Source: Chamaelirium japonicum (Eukaryota; Streptophyta; Magnoliopsida; Liliales; Melanthiaceae). Taken from it: a stretch of 64,000 nt of DNA. A model generated the notes under the pieces. It was not told the DNA's origin and made no database searches. It saw only the letters and a program-made list of their open reading frames with translations. The stretch covers positions 35,900,353 to 35,964,352 of the forward strand of contig OX393553.1 of assembly GCA_947650365.1 (NCBI GenBank), in the 5' to 3' direction. Both the position numbers and the translations under genes were made by a program. Positions 12,058-23,129 of this stretch are shown in pieces. Numbering within the stretch: position 1 is the stretch's first letter; the number at the start of each line of letters is the position of its first letter.

Positions 12058-13870
12058 TTAGAAATGTCACTTTCTTTGAGATCGTGTTTCCATATAAGAC
12101 TAGGATTCCCTCTTTTCTCTCTCAACCTATTAGCTCCTCAACTTAACCTGAACCATCTCAATTATCTTCTACCTCAGAGCTTACTCCTCAACCTATTCTT
12201 GAGCCCATAAGGAGTAAGAGATTTAGACTTGAGAAGAACTTAGGTGATTGTTTATATACTTTTCTTATAGAAGATGTACCTCAAACCTACCAAGAGGCCG
12301 TAACTTCTCCTAATGCACCCTTTTTGAAGGAAGTTATCACGGATGAGATGAACCCCATTCGACTAAATAGCACATAGGTATTAATTGATCTCCCTCATGG
12401 AACCAAGGCAATAGGTTGTCAAAGGATCTTTAAAAGGAAACTTAAACTTCATAGTTCATATGATAAATTTAAAGCTAGACTAGTAGCTAAATGTTGTTCT
12501 CAAAAAGTTGGCTTTGATTATTTTGAGGTATATGCACCTATAGTTAGAATATCTTCAATTAGAATGTTAATTGCTTTAGCTTCAATAAATAAATGGTTAA
12601 TCCATCAGATGGACATAAAGACAACATTTCTTAATGGCGACCTTGAAGAAGAAATTTACATGGAGTAACCCGAGCGTTTGTAGTTCCAGGTCAAAAAATC
12701 AAGGTATTGAAATTGCTAAAATCTTTATATGGGCAAAAGCAGGTCCCCCAAAGTGGTACAAAAAATTTGATGAATTTTTTATATCTTCTGGTTATTCGGT
12801 CAACCCATTTGAAAATTGTATGTACTACAAAGTGAATTATGGTAATATTGCTATATTATGTCTTCAACTCTCTATGTCGATGATATTTTAATATTTGGTA
12901 GTAACCTGAATGCTACTCATCAAACTAAGGTTTTTCTCACAAAATTGACATGAAGGATCTTGGTGAAGTCATGTTGTTCTTGGTATAAAAATAACTAGAG
13001 CACCTTCTAGCTTTACACTTTCAGAATCAAACTATATTGAACAATTATTAGTTGAACAATTATTAGATAGATTTAATTTTTTAAACACTAAGCTTGCCAG
13101 TACTCCACTTGATCATACAATACACTTAGTTAAAAATAATGATAAGCCCATATCTCAAGATAGATATGCTCAACTTATTGGAGCTCTTGGGAATCTGTGT
13201 CAATATACTAGACCTGATATTGCTTGTGCTGTAAATAAATTATAGTGATTTAATAATAATCCTAGCCAACCTCATTGAACGGATTTGGAAAGAATTTTGA
13301 GATATCTAAAAGGCACCATGGATTTTGTACTTTCCTACATCGGATATCATGTCGTACTTGAGGGATATTCGGATGCAAATTGGATAAATAGTGCACAAGA
13401 TGTTAAATACACTACACGCTACAATTTTCTCCTTGGATGAGCTGTGATTTCATAAAAATAGGCAAGGTAAATTATTACTGCCAAGAATACTATGGAATCA
13501 GAACTGATAGCATTGGATACTACTTGTATGAAAGCTGAATGATTGAAAAATATCTTGACTCTTTATCTACTTTACCAATTTTATCAATGTCTACTTCTGC
13601 TATAATTGTTTATTGTGATTGTACGTTTGTTTGATAAAAGTGAGGAGCAAAAAACAAATAACAAAATGAGTAGATTTCTCGAGGTGCATCACAGCTCCCT
13701 TAAAGAACGTAAAAAAGCATCTATTATTTCTTTTGGATGGATAGATTCTAAAAGCAATATAGTTGATCATTTGACCAAGAGTGTTCCTAGGAGTAGCTTC
13801 CTAGAATTGTCAAGGGGGATGGGTTTAAGCCTAATGAATGTCACCTCGGCAACATATCTAAGTGGTTGAC
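12058..13870 (+). pseudogene. Copia reverse transcriptase/RNase H remnant
   Basis: Recognisable RT order: a DEM-type start near 12340, FKARLVAK near 12470, then MDIKTTFLNGDLEEEIYME near 12610, and the active-site box LYVDDIL near 12875. RNase H follows (GYSDANW near 13370, TMESELIAL near 13490) and ends with the C-terminal string VDHLTKSVPRSSF near 13770. At least a dozen stops and shifts break the frame. The YVDD box itself is intact. Confidence 0.85.
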
Positions 13871-14402
13871 CCCCAAGGAAGGTTCAATGGGTGGAAACAT
13901 GCCGAACGAGTGATATGGGAGGAGCAATTATCTTATGGAATTATACTCCTTCCCATCCCAATGGCAAAAGTGATCGGTAAGAATAAGTGATTTAGGCAAA
14001 GTCTATGTTCTAATAATAAATCCGAGTTCCAAGTGACAGGGACCTTCATTACTAGCTCCCTAGAGGACTTAACTATGAAAGCGTAATTGTATAGCCCTGG
14101 TTATGGGATTAGGGCAAATTCCTAATAACTCTCCTAGGATGATACTTAGCGCATGGCCTTTAATGCACCAAAACCGAGGACATTTTGCAACTCAAAAGTC
14201 TTTGTGCTCTTTGCAAGTGGTTGATTAGAGGGTCCAGTTCAAGGTGTTAATCCACTAGATGTCCTCGAACAAATGCAATTGTAGCTAAGTGGGGGTTCAA
14301 TCTGATCAACACCCTCGTCTATTACATAGTATTTGGCATTGTTTATTCTTGACCTGATTATTAAATTTTATTTTATCTTTTATTTTGAATTTAGTGGGGG
14401 AA

Positions 14403-14868
14403 TGTTGGATAAATGTTAACGTTTTGAATATTAAATTCAAAATAAATGATATCATCACCACCCATTTGTAACTACCGAGCGTTACTCAAAAGTGTAACAT
14501 CTTGGAGCTGTCCAACTGCTTTTTGCTGCATTCAACACGAACTTTCAAAGGCTTTTAAAATCATCTTCAAGAGCAATGAAAAAAACACAAGAAGATTTCT
14601 TCTCATTCTCAAAAAAAATTGGTTTTCGAGTTTTGTTCATGTTGCTAATGCGCCTCATGCTCCATCCCGTTTGGTTGCTGTGATGATCGGATGGGCAACT
14701 CAGTATCCTACTAGAGCTAACCTATTCAACCAAAGATACCCTTCGAGGGAAGAAGCTCCATGCTCGCTTCGTCCATTCAGGCCTGATTCCTCTAACTCAT
14801 TCGATCAATTGATATTAGATTTATTAACGTGTTTTGCTTGGAATTTTTCAGCACAGCCGTTTCTAACA
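14403..14868 (+). repeat. 3' LTR of the decayed copia element
   Basis: 466 bp, starting TGTTGGATAAATG after a purine tract and ending TTCTAACA, followed by the TSD CCATC. It preserves the uninterrupted sequence GATATCATCACCACCC into whose 5' LTR counterpart a MITE inserted. Confidence 0.9.
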
Positions 14869-14873
14869 CCATC

Positions 14874-15443
14874 TTCGAAATTGTTGCTAAGAACCAAGAC
14901 AGTAAGATCACAGCATCATTTAAACCAATGGAATGATCATAAATGTAGCCAAAAACTAAATAACATCATCGTTTCTGATAAATTCAACGAAAAATATATT
15001 TTTTAAAATAATAATTTTCAATTTTCCCAATAAAAGAACCGTTCTTGATTATGTTAGAATTCGTGATCAAAGAAAACCTATAGGAATCTGACCTGCTAAT
15101 CCGAAGGTGGCCGAGGGAGAGGACAACCGGAAACCGAGGACGACGACATTCCGGTTGATTCCTCTTCGCGAGCGAGCGATCGATCGATCGATCGATCGAA
15201 TTGGGGGAGGGGGGGATTTTGCGTATTCTTGATTATTGGCGATGAGAAAAGATAGCGTTGAGTTTTATCCTAATCTCGATTTGGGGGGGAAATGGGATCG
15301 GGAATTGGATTCGACTGTCGCACCTGGTCAGGATTTGGAGGAGAGGGAAAGGGGAGAGGGCTTCGGTGGTTTTTGTTCCTGAACGAACAGCAAGTAGTTC
15401 GTGAATTCGAGGGGCTCCTACTTACAAAAAATAAGAAAAGAAA
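14874..15443. other. Spacer between copia element and MULE nest
   Basis: No gene recognised. It contains a (GATC)n tract at about 15178-15198, G-runs at 15202-15213 and 15282-15290, and one open frame (15292-15582) that runs into the neighbouring transposon and has no domain I know. At 15426-15443 lies an A-rich string repeated at 28204-28222, on the far side of the nest. Confidence 0.5.
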
Positions 15444-15471
15444 GGTAAATTTTATTCATACCCCAAAAATT

Positions 15472-15553
15472 GAGGTTTTTACCGAAATGGCCACCAACTC
15501 TCAACTATTGTTGAGAATGGACCCCGTCAAAAAATCTGCACGAAAATGGCCAC
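15472..15553 (+). repeat. Left 82-bp TIR of the MULE
   Basis: Starts GAGGTTTTTACCGAAATGG and matches the reverse complement of 27029-27110 at every base read. It contains an inner hairpin, TCTCAAC-TATT-GTTGAGA. Confidence 0.95.
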
Positions 15554-15659
15554 CAGCACGTGGGAAACAGGTCGCACGGTGACACTAAACAGGTAAAAAG
15601 ACATATTGACCCTTACCACTGTAAAAACCTATCTCGGCTGGGTAACTTGGTTTCTTACG

Positions 15660-15960
15660 AGTTTTGAGAGAAAATCGAGCCTTTCGTCTTGTTTTCGTCA
15701 CGAACAACCTTCGTCGAGGCTGCGTCCGACAACCTCCAACTCAACCGGCTGCGTCGTCGTGGCTGGGTAACTTGGTTTCGCCGAGGCTGCGTCGTCGAGG
15801 GTTCATCTTCGAGGGTTCATCGTCGAGGGTTTGTCACGATCAACCGTCGTCGAGGGTTCGTCGGACCGGCGTCAACGTCAACAGTCGCTGAGGCTTCGTC
15901 GTTGAGGCTTCGTCGCTGAGGCTTCGTCTTTCAAGCTTCGTCGGATTTGCCAAGGTATGC
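15660..15960. repeat. CG-rich degenerate repeat GTCGAGGGTTCGTC
   Basis: Short imperfect repeats of TTCGTCG and GAGGCTTCGTC follow the left TIR. Open frames on either strand here are serine/arginine-rich artefacts of the repeat. Confidence 0.6.
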
Positions 15961-15992
15961 TCTATAGACCCAAATCCTTAGCCCTATATCTT

Positions 15993-16925
15993 CCAGGGAC
16001 TGGCTTTAAACTGTGAGACGAAAATCAGACGAAATAACAACTTTCGTCTAGTTTTCGTCGCCGTAAATTACAGTCAGTTCTGGCAGAGACTGGCTATGGC
16101 CTGTGTGACGAAAACCGGACGAAATAACAAATTTCGTCTAGTTTTCGTCGCCGATAAATCACAGTCAGTTCTGGCCGAGACTGGCTATGGCCTGTGTGAC
16201 GAAAATCGGACGAAATAACAATTTTCGTCTAGTTTTCGTCGCCAAAAAATCACAGTCAGTTCTGGCAGAGACTGGCTGTGGTCTGTTTGACGAAAATCGG
16301 ACGAAATAACAAATTTCGTCTAGTTTTCGTCGCCGAAAAATCATAGTCAGTTCTGGCAGAGACTGGCTATGGTCTGTTTTGACGAAAATCGGACGAAATA
16401 ACAAATTTCGTCTAGTTTTCGTCGCCGAAAAAGCACAGTCAGTTCTGGCAGAGACTGGCTATGATCTGTTTTGACGAAAATCGGACGAAATAACAAATTT
16501 CGTCTAGTTTTCGTCGCCGAAAAAGCACAGTCAGTTCTGGCAGAGACTTGCTATGGTCTGTTTGACGAAAATCGGATGAAATAACAAATTTCGTCTAGTT
16601 TTCGTCGCCGAAAAAGCACAGTCAGTTCTGGCAGAGACTGGCTATGGTCTGTTTGACGAAAATCGGACGAAATAACAAATTTCGTCTAGTTTTCGTCGCC
16701 GAAAAAGCACAGTCAGTTCTGGCCGTTACTGGCTATGGCCTGTGTGACGAAAATCGGACAAAATAACAAATTTCATCTAGTTTTCATCGCCGAAAAATCA
16801 CAGTCAGTTCTGGCAGTTCTGCCCGAGACTTGCATTGAGCTGTGTGACGAAAGTTGGACGAAAATTGGACGAAATTACAAATTTCGGCTATGTTTCGTTG
16901 CCGAAAAGTCACAGTCAGTTGACAA
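15993..16925 (+). repeat. 91-bp tandem repeat array 1 (upstream of Ulp1 gene)
   Basis: About ten copies, period 90-92 bp, with landmarks CACAGTCAGTTCTGGC and GACGAAAATCGGACGAAAT. Each unit contains a dyad: GACGAAAATCGGACGAAAT pairs with ATTTCGTCTAGTTTTCGTC across a 5-base AACAA loop (16 of 19 pairs). The same unit recurs in the same orientation at 20985-21930. Confidence 0.93.
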
Positions 16926-17120
16926 ATTCTTTATCTGTATCCATGGACTAATGGAAGGATATTTTGTTCAATCTAGAAACTGAGAGATCAATTCTCTTCA
17001 AACAAAGCTTACAGTATTTTCGTATTTGGAGAATAACTAATAGTAGTTTCGTCCATATTTTATGTATTGTTTCGTCCACATATCATCCAAATTTTCATCA
17101 TATATATATTTTGTTTACAG

Positions 17121-20100
17121 ATGGTGAAGAGACACCGTGGTCGTGGGCGTTCTCGTGGAAGTGGTGATAGGGACCCTGCTTCTTCTATAATTACACAACC
17201 TATTGAAGTAAAGAAAAAAAAAAGAAAGATAGAAGAGGGAGAGAATGTTGAAGAAAAGAAAGTGGGCACGGAGCTAAGTGAAAGATTAAGGTATTTTGGT
17301 AAAGCTTCTGCAAGGAACAGCATTAAATACCTTAATGAAATTGAGGAGCACTTCAAGGCAATGGATACAAAAACCAATTCTACAGATATGATGGATAGGA
17401 TGAAAAGGAGTTGTTTTGGTTTCTTATTTGATTGGAGACGTGGTGCACGAGCTATGATTTCCCCAAGTGTCATTCATTATTTGTGGCAAAGACACTTAGG
17501 TGGTCTGAAGTTTGATTTGGATGGCCAGACTATTTCCTTATCTCCGTTGGAGTTTTCTTTAGTTTCTGGACTCCGGTTTGGTCTTGGGCCTCCTCCTCCG
17601 ATGCTAGAGATAGGGTCAGACAACTTGAGAAGCAGATACTTTCCACGCGGGGCTACTCAGGCCTCCTTAATGGCTTCAATCATAGCAACTGCAGTTCCAG
17701 ATGATGCAATAAAACTTTCTTTGGTACTTCTTTTGGAAAGTGTCATTCTTGGGAGCAACAAGAATGCCAACGTACCGGAAAGATATTTGAGATTGGTGGA
17801 TGATCTGGACGGTTTCAATAGCTACCCTTGGGGTAACCTCTGTTATAGCAATATTATATCTGGGCTTGAAGGTGCAGTAAATGTTACTAAGTGGCCACCA
17901 AAGTATAATATTTTTGGATGCATGTATATTTTACAGGTATTATTCTATACATAAACAATTCATAGTATCTATTGTTTGATATTTGTATTAATTTTTCTTT
18001 AATTATTTGCTATAGGCATGGGCATTCGAACGGATTCCCCAACTGGGGAGTGTATGTGCCATGATGCTTGAGCATCCAAGATGGCCGAGATTACTCAATT
18101 GGTATGACATAAGAGTAACGTCACACCAAAGAATAAATGATATTGTGAATTCAAATAAAGTAAGTATATGAGTTTTTAATTGCTTAGATTAAAGTAATAG
18201 ATGCAGCGTATAATTATTAATTTTTTTGTCTGAATATATTAATAGGCTCAGATTTTAAAAAAGCTGACTCTCACAGAAGAGGAGAAGACAAATGATCTGC
18301 TGCAAAATCTATTTGATGCTGAGGCTTCTCCCTTCGAAGGCAAGCAGCTGTTGTTGACTGCATCGGAAGCTTTTGACAGATCCGATGAAGTGAAGTTTGA
18401 GGAAAGATTCTCCTCACTTGAGGAGAAATTTGAAAAAAAATTATGCTCACTTCAGGAGAAGTTTGAGGAATGTCAAAGGAAGATCTCCTCAATTGAGGAG
18501 AAATATGAAAAGAAGATCTCCTCACTTGAGGAGAGAGTTGGAGAACTATTATGCATCATTGCAGAGAGTCAGGTAAACCAATAACGATTCCTATGTATTC
18601 TATAATTATTTGCTTTTTGTATACGTATGCATTAACTATATGTTTATCTTTAACGGTATGTGCAGAAGGAGAAGGACAAGAAGAAGGAGGATGAGGAGGA
18701 GAAGAAGGAGGATGAGGAGAAGAAGAAGGAGGAGGAGGAGGAGGAGGAGAAGAAGGAGAATGAGAAGAAGAAGGAGGATGAGGATGAGGATGAGGATGAG
18801 GAGGAGAAGGAGAAGGAGAAGAAGAACGAGAAGAAGAAGGAGGAGGAGGAAGAGGAGGAGGAGGAGGAGAAGGAGAAGGTGAAGGAGGAGAAAAAAGAAA
18901 AGGATAAAATAGAGAAGGAGAAGGAGAAGAAGGAGAAGGATGATGAGGAGGGAGACGAGGTGGTGGTGGAGAGGGTTACATTCAAAGGTGCAACATCACA
19001 GCGGTTGAAGAAACCGGGTCGAAAAATAAGCTCTCCATACACCACCTACAAAAAGAAAAAATTTCTCCGTAAGGAAATACAAGAAGAGGAGGTCGTTGAC
19101 GTAGAAAAATCGATAAGAAGACTTTCGTCTGAAGAGAGAGAGACAATGATAGCTTTTCTTGATAACAACAGAAATAATTTGTAAGTATAGTCACTATATA
19201 ATCTATTTTTGAATGATAACATATTTTGCCTCTTAGTAATTAATTGGATAATTGTCAATATAGGCCTGAAGTTCTAATTGATGGGTTCATTATAACCCCT
19301 TACTTAATTAACAAACTATATGAGCGCACATCATGGGTGATGAGCGAGGTGAGTTTATATCAATTATTTTTTTTGATATATCTCGATATGTCATATTCAA
19401 TCGTTTAAAACTTTATATTGTTGCAGCACATTGATGTATATATGTACTTACTTGAAGAGCGTATGTTAAGGAATAAGACCAGTACAACATTCACCATTTC
19501 TTTGGCTAGGACATATTCTTGGGTATATCTCTCATTCTTAATAGTATTTGTATAAAAAATTTTCTCACAATTCAATAAATATTTATTATTCATTTTTGAA
19601 TTGCAGATATTATGTCAAACATGCTATAAGGAATGGAAGGACTTTGTACAAAGTTACGATGAAAGCAACCTAGATAAAGATCACCTTATGTATGCCTTCA
19701 TTGCATCATATAGGTGGCCCAAAGAATTCGGCAGTCCTCTCAAAGATGATAAAGGGGATATCATTCCGTTATGGAAGTGTTCATACGTAATAATCCCTAT
19801 CAATGAAGAAAACCAACATTGGTATCTTGGGATTCTTCATATGCAGGATAGGCAATTAGTTTTGATAGACTCTCTTTATAGTGATCCTGTTTCTAAGTAT
19901 AGGAAAAAGGTAGAAGCATTTTTAGAAATTCTACCAATGTTTTTAAATTTTTTGGGAGATGAAAATGCATTACAGGGTGCAAAATGGATAAGCAAGAATG
20001 GTAAAGATCATCCTATACAAAACAATGGGTAAGTTTTTATTACGAAATGCTGACAATAAAATATTAGTCCTTTTATACAACTAACAATTGTATATGTTAT

Positions 20101-20328
20101 ATAGGTTTGATTGTGGCGTATTTTTGATGTCTTTTGCCAATTATTATAGCTGCAACAAAAAGTTCGATTTCAGTCAGGTATAATATTCAGTTGTTTGCAA
20201 TGTAATATTCAGTCAGTTATAATATTCAATAATTACACTTGCAATCTAATTGTTTAAATTTGTAGCTTGATATGACCTCATTTCGAAGGCGAATTGCATA
20301 TCAAATTTTGCATCGATATGTAGATTGA
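17121..20328 (+). CDS. DUF1985 + Ulp1 (C48) cysteine protease gene, 9 exons, open
   Basis: Read as join(17121..17936, 18016..18159, 18246..18572, 18666..19180, 19264..19348, 19427..19522, 19607..20028, 20105..20177, 20266..20328). All introns are GT/AG and the frame holds throughout: 846 residues. A basic N-terminus (KRHRGRGRSRG) precedes a DUF1985-like domain (FSLVSGLRFG, AWAFERIPQLG), then a coiled coil (18370-18560), a long Lys/Glu tract (18666-18950) and a C-terminal C48 peptidase with QHWYLG (His), LIDSL (Asp), then PIQNNG and FDCGVF (Gln, Cys). The family cleaves SUMO or SUMO-like proteins; the role in MULEs is unknown. TTTACAG just before the ATG suggests a 5' UTR intron. Confidence 0.88.
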
Positions 20329-20544
20329 AGGGCCATGACGATTGGGATGACTCGATGCATCAAAGAACTTGTTAATTGTTGGAATTTGTAATTTGTAATA
20401 TATTGTTCTTTGTTGTAATTTGTAATGGAAGGGCTATGACTGAAGGAATGACTCGATGATTTGGAAGTTGGATCAAAGTTATTTGTAATTTGTTGGAATT
20501 TATAATGGAAGATATGTTGTTTGTAATGGTTGGTAGTTGGATTA

Positions 20545-20960
20545 AAGTTATTTGTAATTTGTTGGAATTTGTAATGGAATGATATGTTGTTTGTAATTTG
20601 TTGGAAGTTGGATCACAGTGAAATTTGTAATGGAATGATATGTTGTTTGTAATGGAATGATATGTTGTTTGTAATTTGTTGGAAGTTGGATCACAGTGAA
20701 ATTTGTAATGGAATGATATGTTGTTTGTAATGGAATGATATGTTGTTTGTAATTTGTTCGAAGTTGGATCACAGTGAAATTTGTAATGGAATGATATGTT
20801 GTTTGTAATGGAATGATATATTGTTTGTAATTTGTTGGAAGTTGGATCACAGTGAAATTTGTAATGGAATGATATGTTGTTTGTAATGGAATGATATGTT
20901 GTTTGCACTTTGTTGGAAGTTGGAATGATATGTAATTGTAATTTGTTGTAATTTGCATCA
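20545..20960 (+). repeat. 78-bp tandem repeat array 3' of the Ulp1 gene
   Basis: About four and a half copies of a 78-bp AT-rich unit containing GGAAGTTGGATCACAGTG (starts near 20603, 20681, 20759 and 20837). Minus-strand frames with repeated FHCDPTSNKLQ are artefacts of this array. Confidence 0.9.
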
Positions 20961-20984
20961 CAGTGAAACATGCCAGAGACTGCC

Positions 20985-21930
20985 CATACAACCTGTTAAA
21001 ATATAGACAAAATTCGGACGAAATAACAAATTTCGTCTATGTTTCGTCGAAGAAAAATTACACAATCAGGCTAACCGAGACTGTCTTTGGGCTGTGAGAC
21101 GAAATCAGGACGACATAACAAATTTCGTCTATGTTTCGTCGAGTTTTCGTCTAGTTTTCGTCCTAAAAAAATCACAGTCATTTCTGCCAGATACTGGCTT
21201 TTGGTTGTGTGACGAAAATCGGACGAAATACCAAATTTCGTCTAGGTTTCGTCGCCGAAAAAGCACAGTCAGTTTTGGCCGAGAGTGGCTATGGGCTGTG
21301 TGACGAAAATTGGACGAAATACCAAATTTCGTCTAGTTTTCGTCGCCGAAAAAGCACAGTCAGTTCTGGCCGAGAGTGGCTATGGGCTGTGTGACGAAAA
21401 TCGGACGAAATACCATATTTCGTCTAGTTTTCGTCGCCGAAAAAGCACAGTCAGTTTTGGCCGAGAGTGGCTATGGGCTGTGTGACGAAAATTGGACGAA
21501 ATACCAAATTTCGTCTAGTTTTCGTCGCCGAAAAAGCACAGTCAGTTCTGGCCGAGAGTGGCTATGGGCTTTGTGACGAAAATCGGACGAAATACCATAT
21601 TTCGTCTAGTTTTCGTCGCCGAAAAAGCACAGTCAGTTTTGGCCGAGAGTGGTTATGGGCTGTGTGACGAAAATTGGACGAAATACCAAATTTCGTCTAG
21701 TTTTCGTCGCCGAAAAAGCACAGTCAGTTCTGGCCGAGAGTGGCTATGGGCTGTGTGACGAAAATCGGACGAAATACCAAATTTCGTCTAGTTTTCGTCG
21801 CCGAAAAAGCACAGTCAGTTCTGGCCGAGAGTGGCTATGGGCTTTGTGACGAAAATCGGACGAAATAACAAATTTCTTCTAGTTTTCGTCGACGAAAGTT
21901 GGACGAAAATTGGACGAAATCACAAATTTC
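20985..21930 (+). repeat. 91-bp tandem repeat array 2 (downstream of Ulp1 gene)
   Basis: Same unit and orientation as array 1, about ten copies. The central copies are spaced exactly 91 bp apart (for example 21285, 21376, 21467, 21558, 21649). Two subtypes alternate (TTCTGGCC/TTTTGGCC and CAAATTTCG/CATATTTCG), suggesting expansion by 182-bp dimers. Confidence 0.93.
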
Positions 21931-21934
21931 TTTT

Positions 21935-22400
21935 ATGTTTTCTTTCTCTATAATTTTTGTTCACTCTAATGTTTATCTCTCTATAATTTATTCTCTCTAT
22001 AATTTTGTCTCTATAATTTTTTTGTCTCTATAATTTTTTTTCTCTCTATATTTTTTCTCTCTCTACAAATTTCGTCTATTTTTTTCTCTCTCTATAATTT
22101 TTGTTCACTCTAATTTTTATCTCTCTATAATTTTTTCTCTCTATAATTTTTATCTCTCTATAATTTTTTTCTCTCTCTATAATTTTTTGTCTCTATAATA
22201 TTGATTCTCTTTCTATAATATTTTCTCTCTCTATAATTTTTTTTCAATCTATAAATTTTTTTCTCTCTATATAAATTTTTCCACTCTCTATAATATTTTT
22301 ACATGAGACTACCTCTCCTTATTTTTCTCTCTCTATAATTTTTTTTCAATCTATAAATTTTTTCCACTCTCTATGATATTTTCTCTCTATGTAATAGGAG
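21935..22400. repeat. Low-complexity CTCTCTATAATTTTT tract
   Basis: Degenerate repeats of CTCTCTATAATTTTT. No coding capacity. Confidence 0.85.
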
Positions 22401-22660
22401 AAGCAGAAGATATCCAATGTTCTTCTAAGATCAGTTTGCACTTTTTTCCTGCGCCATGAACTCCAAATAGAGGATGCGAAGAAATACCAAATAAGATCAG
22501 TTTTCAAACTGAATAACTTCTTAAATGCAAAATCTTAAGAAATGTCATTACATTACAAATTTAAGATATGTCATTACATTACAACATTCGAGACATTCAA
22601 TACTCCAGAAATATCATTACAATAGAGTTCCCCCTCACATATCATTACAATCACCTTCAT

Positions 22661-22942
22661 TCATATTACAATGAATATAAATAGAAAGACCATCATAGCC
22701 AAAAGTGCTCCTAACATACAAAACCCACACTCCCGAGTGGTAAACTTAGGAGCGGGAGGGACAAAAGAGACGCAATCCGAAGGTGCATGACGCTTGCTAT
22801 CCAAAGGGATATCATGATGTTTATCAGGAGGGAGATGCTCGCTTTGGAACTTGGATAAGTGACCTTCAGCCTCCTCCAAGGAACGGAATGAACGATACCA
22901 CATAGTATTTATTTGCCATAGGTACGATACCTGTATAATCAT
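22661..22942 (-). CDS. Small ORF of unknown function in the MULE
   Basis: 93 codons from the ATG at 22942, downstream of mudrA on the same strand. The N-terminal part holds WYRSFRSLEEAEGHLSKF; the C-terminus is a hydrophobic stretch (MLGALLAMMVFLFIFIVI) that could span a membrane. An acceptor-like TATACAG just before the VSYLW codons suggests it may be a last exon rather than a separate gene. I do not recognise the family. Confidence 0.35.
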   Translation of the reverse strand: MIIQVSYLWQINTMWYRSFRSLEEAEGHLSKFQSEHLPPDKHHDIPLDSKRHAPSDCVSFVPPAPKFTTRECGFCMLGALLAMMVFLFIFIVI

Positions 22943-23129
22943 GTCATTCAATAAGTTTTATAAATGTTGAAAAAAAATGCAGAAATTAAAAACAAGAATA
23001 TATATCATAATATGCATATATAACAACAAGTAATCATAGTGATTTCAATAATTCAGTCAGACATGTTATAATGACTGGAAGAAGTATGTGTAAAGTTATA
23101 AAGGGAACAAGTAAAAAAACATAATACCT

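Noticed and set aside
15292-15582. 96-residue frame as a host gene exon
   Set aside because: It runs across the boundaries of two transposons and its last third is the MULE TIR.
17067-17120. Upstream extension of the Ulp1 gene
   Set aside because: It begins at TTG, not ATG; the acceptor-like TTTACAG sits directly before the ATG at 17121.
20372-20991. Minus-strand frame of repeated FHCDPTSNKLQ
   Set aside because: Artefact of the 78-bp AT-rich array behind the Ulp1 gene.
21094-21849. Series of overlapping 66-residue frames (MAMGCVTKIGRN..)
   Set aside because: Artefact of the 91-bp array; each frame is one repeat shifted by a unit.
15993-21930. Regular arrays with ~91-bp period as a possible CRISPR
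   Set aside because: There are no unique spacers: the whole 91-bp unit repeats, and this is plant transposon DNA.
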